From: an uncultured Lachnospiraceae bacterium
Lineage (GTDB): Bacteria > Bacillota > Clostridia > Lachnospirales > Lachnospiraceae
Assembly (NCBI GenBank): GCA_902783095.1
Contig: CACZPX010000031.1
Location: forward strand, 1 to 5,583
Length of the DNA stretch: 5,583 bases
Reading direction: 5' to 3'
A program made the translations under genes and the position numbers. Under the pieces are notes generated by a model. That model was not told the origin of the DNA, searched no databases, and saw only the letters and a list, made by a program, of their open reading frames with translations. Below are positions 1 through 5,583 of the stretch, one piece after another. Position 1 is the stretch's first letter. Every line of letters starts with the position of its first letter.

Positions 1-1
1 C

Positions 2-1030
2 CACAACCTGCTTGGCGTGGGCGGCATGGAAGCCGCCATCGCGGTGAAAGAGTATCTGGAAGCGCACAAGCTTGCCGGGACCGTCCGTTATTACGCGTGC
101 CCCGCGGAAGAGGGCGGCGGCGGAAAGGTCTTCCTGATCCTGGATCATCAGTTTGACGACGTGGACGCCACCGTTTCGTGGCACCCGGGCAACAAGTGGG
201 AGATCGTGCAGAAGGGCCTGGCCATCGTATCCGCCTATTTCCGTTTCCAGGGCAAGGCGGCCCATGCGGCGCGGGCGGAGCTCGGCCGCAGCGCGCTCGA
301 TGCGCTGGAGCTGACCAACGTGGGCCTGAACTTCCTGCGCGAGCACGTGCAGAAGGATACCATCATGCACTATTCCATCACCAATTCCGGCGGTGCGGCC
401 GCCAACGTGGTGCAGGAGTACGCGGAGGGCTTTTACATCCTGCGCAACCCGGATCAGGCCTACGTGCGCGGGCTGTATGAGCGCGTGCTGGACATCTGCC
501 GCGGCGCCGCGCTGATGACGGGGACCACCTTCCTGGAGCCGCAGCTGATCAACAACTACGCGAACATGAACTCCAACAAGACCATGGACGCGCTGCAGCT
601 GGCCAACATGCAGGAGATCGTGCCGCTGTCCTACACGGAGGAAGAACTGGAGTACGGCAGAAAGTTCCAGGCGATCGGGGCGGAGCCGGAGCTGCCCGGG
701 CCGTACAGCACCGAGATTTTAGTGGGCGACCGCCATACCTGCACGGACGTCTGCGACGTGAGCTGGGTCACGCCGCTTGCCTATTTCAACGGCGTCACGC
801 TGGCGCGCGGGACCGTCGGCCACAACTGGGCCGTGGTGGCGCAGGGCAAGAGCAGCGCGGCGCACAAAGGCATGCACGCCTCCGCGGAGATCATGGCCAA
901 CACCCTGCTGGATCTGGTGGAGAACCCCGAAAAGCTGGAAGAGGCCAAGGCAGAGTTTGCACAGAGCGTCAAGGACAAGCCGTATGAGACGCTGATGGTA
1001 AACTGCACGCCCAACGATTACAGACAGTAA
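2..1030 (+). CDS. M20-family amidohydrolase, AbgB-like (5'-truncated by window edge), first of a tandem pair
   Basis: The reading frame is open from base 2 and encodes 342 visible residues up to TAA at 1028-1030. The GTG at 17 is not the real start: the frame continues upstream as HNLLG, which aligns with residues 109-113 of the complete paralogue downstream, so about 108 N-terminal residues lie outside the window. Family hallmarks, numbered in the fragment: PAEEGGGG with the catalytic and metal-binding Glu pair at 36-37, WHPG with His 61, KAAHA with His 88 in the lid/dimerisation domain, DVCDVSW at 249-255, and the C-terminal GHNWAVVAQGK...AHKGMH with His 288, a likely metal ligand. Proteins of this family (peptidase M20 fold, two metals) are cytoplasmic hydrolases of amide-linked amino-acid compounds; AbgB acts on p-aminobenzoyl-glutamate. 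The substrate here is not determinable. Identity to the next gene is roughly 70% by eye, with one single-residue gap. Confidence 0.93.
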   Translation, partial: HNLLGVGGMEAAIAVKEYLEAHKLAGTVRYYACPAEEGGGGKVFLILDHQFDDVDATVSWHPGNKWEIVQKGLAIVSAYFRFQGKAAHAARAELGRSALDALELTNVGLNFLREHVQKDTIMHYSITNSGGAAANVVQEYAEGFYILRNPDQAYVRGLYERVLDICRGAALMTGTTFLEPQLINNYANMNSNKTMDALQLANMQEIVPLSYTEEELEYGRKFQAIGAEPELPGPYSTEILVGDRHTCTDVCDVSWVTPLAYFNGVTLARGTVGHNWAVVAQGKSSAAHKGMHASAEIMANTLLDLVENPEKLEEAKAEFAQSVKDKPYETLMVNCTPNDYRQ

Positions 1031-1039
1031 ACGCACGCA

Positions 1040-1066
1040 AGGCGCAGGGTCTCCCTGCGCCTGTTT
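1040..1066 (+). terminator. Terminator-like hairpin after the first amidohydrolase gene
   Basis: A perfect 10-bp stem (AGGCGCAGGG at 1040-1049 with CCCTGCGCCT at 1053-1062) encloses a 3-nt loop. It starts 9 nt after the stop codon and is followed by GTTT. The stem is strong but the T tract is short, so termination may be incomplete. That would fit the next paralogue being partly transcribed by read-through, as no convincing promoter is visible between them. Confidence 0.55.
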
Positions 1067-1080
1067 AAAAAGTGAAGACG

Positions 1081-1160
1081 CGGCACGGCCGTGACGGATG
1101 AGGAACTTGCCTTCCCCTTGAGGGGAAGGTGGCGCGGCGAAGCCGTGACGGATGAGGTGG
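1081..1160 (+). repeat. Dispersed-type palindromic intergenic repeat, with two copies of a 16-bp tail
   Basis: The element has a central hairpin, CCTTCCCC (1110-1117) / GGGGAAGG (1122-1129) with a TTGA loop. Next comes a smaller hairpin around GCGAAGC (stem CGCGGC at 1133-1138, GAA loop, GCCGTG at 1142-1147, one G-T pair). The 16-mer GCCGTGACGGATGAGG occurs twice, at 1088-1103 and 1142-1157, which suggests a partial copy followed by a complete one. From memory, very similar units (CCTTCCCCTTGAGGGGAAGG next to GTGACGGATGAGG) are scattered between genes in gut Clostridia; no database check was possible. Its last bases form the ribosome binding site of the next gene. Confidence 0.7.
1154..1160 (+). 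promoter_or_regulatory. Shine-Dalgarno GAGGTGG of the second amidohydrolase, lying inside the repeat
   Basis: GAGGTGG lies 4 nt upstream of the ATG at 1165. It is the only plausible ribosome binding site for that start. Its first four bases are the end of the repeat's conserved 16-bp tail, so the gene appears to borrow its initiation signal from the repeat. Confidence 0.6.
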
Positions 1161-1164
1161 AAAA

Positions 1165-2520
1165 ATGATCAGAACAGAAATCAAGAACGCGATCAGCTGC
1201 AGCGCGGCTGACTTTGAGAAGATCTCCGACGACGTGTGGGGCTATGCGGAGACCTGCTTTGTTGAGGAAAAATCGTCTGCCGAACAGGCGGACTACATGG
1301 AAGCCCGCGGCTTTGCGGTCAGGCGCGGCGTATCCGACATGCCCACCGCCTTTATCGCGGAAAAGGGCAGCGGAAAACCTGTGATCGCCATCCTGGGCGA
1401 AAACGACGCCCTGGCGGCCTTGAGCCAGGAGGCCGACGTATTTGAGAAGAAGCCGATGAACAACGGCGCGCCCGGCCACGGCTGCGGCCACAACCTGCTG
1501 GGTACCGCCGGCATGGAGGCGGCCTGCGCGGCGGCGGACTATCTGCAGGTGCACGGCCTGCCCGGCACCGTACGCTACTACGCCTGCCCGGCGGAAGAGG
1601 GCGGCGGCGGAAAGGTCTTCCTGGTGATGGATCACCAGTTTGACGACGTGGACGCCACCGTCACCTGGCATCCGGGCGACAAGTGGGACGCCTGCAAGGC
1701 GGGCCTGGCCATCGTCTCCGCGTATTTCCGCTTCCAGGGCAAGGCGGCCCATGCCGCGACGCCGGACCGCGGCCGCAGCGCGCTCGACGCACTGGAACTG
1801 ATGAACGTGGGCATCCAGTTTTTGCGCGAGCACGTGCGCAAGGACACCATCATGCACTATTCCATCACCAATTCCGGCGGCCCGGCGGCTAACATCGTGC
1901 AGGAATATGCGGAGGGTTTCTACATCCTGCGCAGTCCCGACACGTCCTACCTGCCGGAACTCTATGAGCGCGTCAACGACATCGCAAAGGGCGCCGCGCT
2001 GATGACCGGCACCACCTTCCTGGGGGCGCAGCTGATCAACAACTACGCCAATATTCTGGAGAATTCCGTGATGAACCGCATGATCCTGGACAACACCGCG
2101 GCTCTGCTGCCCCTGCCCTATACCGAGGAGGAACTGGAATACGGCAGAAAGTTCGTGGCGCTCGGCGCGGATCCCGATGCAAAGGAGGTCTTCTCCGGCA
2201 GCGTGGAAGAGGGCTCTGCCTGGATCTGCTCCGACGTCTGCGACGTGAGCTGGGTCACCCCGCTCACCAACCTGAACGGCTGCACGCTGGCGCGCGGCAC
2301 CATCGGCCACAACTGGGCCGTTGTGGCGCAGGGAAAGAGCGCGAGCGCGCACCGCGGCATGCACGCGGCGGCGGAGATCATGGCCAACACCGTTCTGGAC
2401 CTGATAGAGGATCCGGAAAAGCTGGCGGCCGCAAGGGCGGAGTTTGACCGGCGCATTGCGGAAAACCCGCCTTACCGTACGCTGATGGAGGGCGTAAAGC
2501 CCACCGATTTCCGGCAGTAA
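1165..2520 (+). CDS. M20-family amidohydrolase, AbgB-like, second of a tandem pair (complete)
   Basis: This is a complete protein of 451 residues, somewhat shorter than I recall for E. coli AbgB (about 480). Motifs in order: GHGCGHN at 104-110 (metal site, with Cys107 and His109 the expected ligands), PAEEGGGG at 142-149 (Glu144 the likely general base, Glu145 the likely ligand), WHPG with His169, KAAHA with His196 at the lid domain, DVCDVSW at 357-363, and GHNWAVVAQGK...SAHRGMH with His396. All the expected catalytic positions are present, so it should be an active metal-dependent amidohydrolase or peptidase in the cytoplasm. No signal peptide or membrane segment is visible. The family includes p-aminobenzoyl-glutamate hydrolase and aminoacylases; the true substrate is unknown. 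The ATG at 1165 is chosen because of the GAGGTGG 4 nt upstream. The gene follows a paralogue about 70% identical and ends just before a strong terminator. A long antisense open frame across it is a high-GC shadow. Confidence 0.95.
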   Translation: MIRTEIKNAISCSAADFEKISDDVWGYAETCFVEEKSSAEQADYMEARGFAVRRGVSDMPTAFIAEKGSGKPVIAILGENDALAALSQEADVFEKKPMNNGAPGHGCGHNLLGTAGMEAACAAADYLQVHGLPGTVRYYACPAEEGGGGKVFLVMDHQFDDVDATVTWHPGDKWDACKAGLAIVSAYFRFQGKAAHAATPDRGRSALDALELMNVGIQFLREHVRKDTIMHYSITNSGGPAANIVQEYAEGFYILRSPDTSYLPELYERVNDIAKGAALMTGTTFLGAQLINNYANILENSVMNRMILDNTAALLPLPYTEEELEYGRKFVALGADPDAKEVFSGSVEEGSAWICSDVCDVSWVTPLTNLNGCTLARGTIGHNWAVVAQGKSASAHRGMHAAAEIMANTVLDLIEDPEKLAAARAEFDRRIAENPPYRTLMEGVKPTDFRQ

Positions 2521-2563
2521 CACCGGCCTGCAGGGCGGCGCATCGGCCAAACCGTATATCGCA

Positions 2564-2594
2564 GGGACCCCTCAGCGGGGTCCCGTTTCGTTTT
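2564..2594 (+). terminator. Rho-independent terminator of the amidohydrolase pair
   Basis: The stem GGGACCCC (2564-2571) / GGGGTCCC (2577-2584) has 8 perfect base pairs and a 5-nt loop, followed by the T-rich tail GTTTCGTTTT. It begins 43 nt after the stop codon of the second amidohydrolase. The 3' half also encodes the last codons of the convergent minus-strand gene, whose stop codon sits in the loop. Read on the minus strand there is no T tract, so it should act mainly on plus-strand transcripts. Confidence 0.8.
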
Positions 2595-2874
2595 CCCCCA
2601 GAAAGCGGTCGATCGCCGCGATCCTTTGCGCAAGGTCCCGTGAAAGCTGCTCCAAAAACGGACGCATCGCTTCCGGAGACGTGGGAGGCGGCGCGGAGGC
2701 TGCGGGCTTTGGAACTTCCCGCACGGCAAAGATGGAGCGGGAGCGCAGACTGCCAAGGCCGCTCTTTGCGGCCGGTTTTTGCTTGTTCGGGATCGTTTCG
2801 ATGATCCGTTCCAGAAGTGTCAGCTGCCGCAGAAGCGAGAGCCGTTTGCGGCGGAGTTCATGCTGAATGTTCAT
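2572..2874 (-). CDS. Small hypothetical protein, 100 aa, two helical ends joined by a Pro/Ala-rich linker
   Basis: I do not recognise this family. The start is ATG at 2874-2872, with GGGAG (2886-2882 on the minus strand) 7 nt upstream, and the stop is TGA at 2574-2572. The N-terminal 30 residues are strongly helical and basic-amphipathic (leucines, arginines and glutamates). Residues about 56-69 form a Pro/Ala-rich linker, and about 70-95 form a second amphipathic helix. There is no signal peptide, membrane segment or Cys/His cluster. Support for a real gene: a TATAAT promoter 86 nt upstream, codon use with G/C-rich third positions like its neighbours, and no better gene on either strand here. 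The frame stays open well upstream, to 3411, but that extension crosses the tautomerase gene and the divergent promoter region, so the longer version is not credible. It converges on the amidohydrolase and diverges from the tautomerase. It may be a small helical adaptor or structural protein, but that is a guess. Confidence 0.6.
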   Translation of the reverse strand: MNIQHELRRKRLSLLRQLTLLERIIETIPNKQKPAAKSGLGSLRSRSIFAVREVPKPAASAPPPTSPEAMRPFLEQLSRDLAQRIAAIDRFLGENETGPR

Positions 2875-2959
2875 GAGTGGTCTCCCACGGGAAAAGATGA
2901 TCGCTGGCCGGAAAAGAAGTCCGCGGGAAGCGGAAAAAGCCGGCCGGATGGCTGTATTT

Positions 2960-2988
2960 ATTATAAAAGGAGCCGGCAAAATACGCAA
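2960..2988 (-). promoter_or_regulatory. Sigma-A-type promoter for the 100-aa minus-strand gene
   Basis: On the minus strand a perfect -10 box TATAAT (2965-2960) is preceded, with 17-bp spacing, by TTGCGT (2988-2983), a weak -35 that matches the TTG of the consensus. Transcription would begin near 2953, giving a leader of about 80 nt before the ATG at 2874. Confidence 0.55.
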
Positions 2989-3066
2989 GCGATCACCGGC
3001 AGAATGCTGTATGCAGCGTGCGGCCAAACGCGGCGCCGCCCTGCCGCACGGCAGATGATCCGGCAT

Positions 3067-3098
3067 AAAGGCCGCACTCCCGACGGTTGACGGCCTTT
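3067..3098 (+). repeat. Inverted repeat overlapping the tautomerase -35 box
   Basis: AAAGGCCG (3067-3074) and CGGCCTTT (3091-3098) are perfect 8-bp inverted repeats separated by 16 nt. The right arm overlaps the end of the -35 hexamer TTGACG. It could be an operator, or a terminator-like hairpin of an upstream transcript since it is followed by T then ATAAAA. Neither can be decided from the sequence. Confidence 0.4.
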
Positions 3099-3115
3099 TA
3101 TAAAACAGGTAAACT
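3087..3115 (+). promoter_or_regulatory. Sigma-A-type promoter for the tautomerase-metallopeptidase operon
   Basis: TTGACG (3087-3092, five of six consensus bases) is followed by a 17-bp spacer and TAAACT (3110-3115, four of six). The predicted transcription start is near 3122, about 100 nt before the ATG at 3226. No better pair was found closer to the gene. Confidence 0.5.
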
Positions 3116-3212
3116 GTTTTTGCAAACATATTTTCGCCCGGCTCCGGCTGTACGGAAAACGTGCCGCGTCGATGGCATACGGAAACCGGCCGGGACGGCA
3201 AAGCAGAAGGCA

Positions 3213-3219
3213 AAGGAGG
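3213..3219 (+). promoter_or_regulatory. Strong Shine-Dalgarno AAGGAGG fixing the tautomerase start
   Basis: AAGGAGG ends 6 nt before the ATG at 3226. This decides against the in-frame upstream ATG at 3172, and it places proline directly after the initiator methionine, as the tautomerase mechanism requires. Confidence 0.9.
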
Positions 3220-3225
3220 ATCATC

Positions 3226-3453
3226 ATGCCTTACGTAGCGGTAAAAATGTATCCCAAGGATGAAGAGACCCGAAAGAAACTGGCGGAAAAACTCTGTGAG
3301 ACTGTCATGGAGGTGACCGGCTGCCCCGCGGAGGCGGTGACCGTCTCCCTGGAAGAGGTCGCGCCGGAGGATTGGGTGGCGACCGTAAAGGAACCGGAGA
3401 TTTTGGCCCACATGGACAAGATGATGATCGTGGGCGGAAAGAAGCAGTATTAA
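3226..3453 (+). CDS. 4-oxalocrotonate tautomerase family protein, PptA-like (75 aa)
   Basis: The mature protein would begin with Pro (MPYVAVK), the N-terminal catalytic base of the tautomerase superfamily, which catalyses keto-enol tautomerisation of 2-oxo acids or related compounds. The length of 75 aa and the beta-alpha-beta pattern (strand 2-8, helix 13-31, strand 37-44) fit the small homo-oligomeric 4-OT/PptA group. The APEDW segment at 46-50 and the C-terminal extension up to residue 75 resemble the PptA (YdcE) branch rather than the roughly 62-residue classical 4-OT. By simple alignment the classical Arg11 and Arg39 are not conserved (acidic/Lys and Thr there), while Trp50 may stand in for the hydrophobic Phe50. 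The substrate is therefore probably not 4-oxalocrotonate. The start is fixed by AAGGAGG at 3213-3219. The stop codon touches the start of the next gene. It is cytoplasmic, with its own promoter at 3087-3115. Confidence 0.9.
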   Translation: MPYVAVKMYPKDEETRKKLAEKLCETVMEVTGCPAEAVTVSLEEVAPEDWVATVKEPEILAHMDKMMIVGGKKQY

Positions 3454-4026
3454 TTGGCCGGAGAGAAGGTTTGGGAGTACGAGCTGATCCGCAGCAGCCG
3501 CAGGACGCTGGCCGTGCAGGTAAAGCCGGACGGCAGCGTGACCGTGCGGGCGCCGCGGCGGCTCCCCCTGCGGCAGATAGAAGCTTTTTTAAAAGAGCGG
3601 GCGGACTGGATCAGCCGGACGCGGGAAAAGCTGGCCAAACGACGGGCGGAACAGCCGGCTGCCGCGGAAAAGCTTACGCCGGAAGAGCTGCAGACCCTTG
3701 CGGAAAAGGCGCGGAGGGAGATCCCGCAGCGGGTGTCCTTTTACGCGGAAACGATGGGCGTGACAGTGGGCCGCATCACCATCCGTGCCCAGCGGACCCG
3801 CTGGGGCAGCTGCTCGTCAAAGGGAAATCTGAATTTCAACTGTCTGCTGATGCTGGCGCCGCCGGAAGTGCTGGACAGCGTTGTGGTGCACGAACTGTGC
3901 CACAGAAAAGAGATGAACCATTCGCCGCGGTTTTATGAAGAAGTGCGACGGGTGCTGCCGGACTATGACGCGCGGCATGCCTGGCTTAAGAAAAACGGCG
4001 GCGCGCTGCTGGCCAGACTGCCGTAA
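3454..4026 (+). CDS. YgjP-like (DUF45/SprT-related) zinc metallopeptidase domain protein, TTG start
   Basis: The protein has 190 residues. It shows the typical YgjP layout: an N-terminal beta-rich segment (about 7-35, ending VTVRAPRR), a charged helical stretch (about 40-100), RTRWGSCSSKGNLNFN at 114-129, then the gluzincin-type motif HELCH at 146-150 with the third ligand His156 in MNHSPRF. His146 and His150 should bind zinc, and Glu147 is the catalytic Glu. The family is called a metal-dependent hydrolase or peptidase, but its physiological substrate is not established. The protein appears cytoplasmic, without a signal peptide. Start choice: the frame is closed by the tautomerase TAA at 3451-3453, and TTG at 3454 is the first possible start. 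Later starts would remove conserved beta-strand residues. Only a weak GGAAAG-like site lies upstream, within the tautomerase gene, so initiation probably depends on coupling to tautomerase termination. The same operon as the tautomerase is inferred. Confidence 0.9.
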   Translation: MAGEKVWEYELIRSSRRTLAVQVKPDGSVTVRAPRRLPLRQIEAFLKERADWISRTREKLAKRRAEQPAAAEKLTPEELQTLAEKARREIPQRVSFYAETMGVTVGRITIRAQRTRWGSCSSKGNLNFNCLLMLAPPEVLDSVVVHELCHRKEMNHSPRFYEEVRRVLPDYDARHAWLKKNGGALLARLP

Positions 4027-4044
4027 AAAAGAGGCGGTACGCGG

Positions 4045-4107
4045 GACGCGGGGACGGTCCTTCTGTCATCATTTCCGAATGATGACAGGAAGGACCGTCC
4101 CCGCGTC
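4045..4107. repeat. Long palindromic element (29-bp stem) between convergent genes; possible bidirectional terminator
   Basis: The left arm 4045-4073 pairs with the right arm 4078-4107 over 29 base pairs, with one bulged G (4088 or 4089) and a TCCG loop. The outer part of the arms is GACGCGGGGACGGTCCTTC. From memory, GGGGACGGTYCT...AGRACCGTCCCC palindromes are dispersed in Clostridia genomes, so this is probably a repeat copy of REP or MITE type; this was not checked. It begins 18 nt after the metallopeptidase stop and ends 21 nt before the clpB stop. It could stop transcription from both sides, although neither side has a T run directly after the stem: CTTCTTA follows on plus, and T6 lies about 12 nt away on minus. 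Confidence 0.75.
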
Positions 4108-4128
4108 TTCTTACCTTCCGTCAGCTGA

Positions 4129-5583
<1,455 letters not shown>

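Larger units (their letters stand above)
2875..3225. other. Divergent intergenic region, 351 bp
   Basis: No convincing gene lies here; the short open frames on both strands lack ribosome binding sites and recognisable protein features. It holds a minus-strand promoter (2960-2988), a plus-strand promoter (3087-3115), a predicted 5'-leader fold for the minus-strand gene (outer stem 2906-2911 / 2940-2945, inner stem 2921-2924 / 2930-2933), GC-rich small palindromes at 3030-3039 and 3041-3054, and an inverted repeat at 3067-3098 that overlaps the plus-strand -35 box. The 8-mer CCGGCCGG occurs at 2940-2947 and 3186-3193. Confidence 0.6.

Noticed and set aside
1018..2550. A 510-codon open frame on the minus strand, antisense to the second amidohydrolase
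   Set aside because: It is a by-product of high-GC codon use opposite a clear enzyme gene. It has no ribosome binding site or recognisable domain, and its N-terminal part is a translation of the intergenic repeat, a common source of spurious database proteins.
3001..3060. Possible small RNA or riboswitch in the GC-rich hairpins of the divergent region
   Set aside because: The palindromes are short, and no known riboswitch core or dedicated promoter-terminator pair was recognised.
2779..3090. Plus-strand open frame of 103 codons in the divergent region
   Set aside because: It has no ribosome binding site, overlaps the better-supported minus-strand gene and promoter, and its composition is unlike a protein.
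3172..3225. Upstream ATG start for the tautomerase
   Set aside because: It would add 18 basic residues before the catalytic N-terminal proline and ignore the strong AAGGAGG at 3213-3219.
2875..3411. N-terminal extension of the small minus-strand gene up to 3411
   Set aside because: It would cross the tautomerase gene and the promoter region antisense. The shorter start at 2874 has its own ribosome binding site and promoter.

Overview
The window is about 60% GC and reads as a chromosomal segment of a high-GC, gut-type member of the Clostridia/Firmicutes. The reasons are a Firmicutes-like ClpB, strong AAGGAGG-type ribosome binding sites, and two palindromic intergenic elements that resemble, from memory, dispersed repeats of Clostridia. 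The genus cannot be fixed from the sequence alone.

Layout. Positions 1-2520 hold two tandem, same-strand paralogues of an M20-family amidohydrolase, closest to AbgB (aminobenzoyl-glutamate utilization protein B). The first is cut by the window start; the second is complete (451 aa). The 134-bp gap between them has a terminator-like hairpin and then a hairpin-bearing repeat whose end supplies the Shine-Dalgarno of the second gene. A strong terminator at 2564-2594 closes the pair. Converging on it is a small minus-strand gene (100 aa, function unknown) with a recognisable promoter.

A 351-bp divergent intergenic region (2875-3225) separates that gene from a plus-strand pair: a 75-aa 4-oxalocrotonate-tautomerase-like protein (PptA-like) and a 190-aa YgjP-like zinc metallopeptidase. 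The stop codon of the first is immediately followed, in the same frame, by the TTG start of the second. This pair converges on the 3' end of clpB (minus strand, cut by the window end). A 29-bp-stem palindrome lies in the gap between them.

How the genes relate. The amidohydrolases probably hydrolyse N-acyl or amide-linked amino-acid compounds, perhaps with different substrates for the two copies. The tautomerase-metallopeptidase pair is probably co-transcribed and translationally coupled, but a shared pathway cannot be inferred. ClpB is housekeeping protein disaggregation. I see no convincing new multi-gene system, defence island, RNA gene or CRISPR array. The most interesting items are the repeat-borne ribosome binding site, the zero-spacing same-frame stop/start, the long palindrome and the uncharacterised 100-aa gene.
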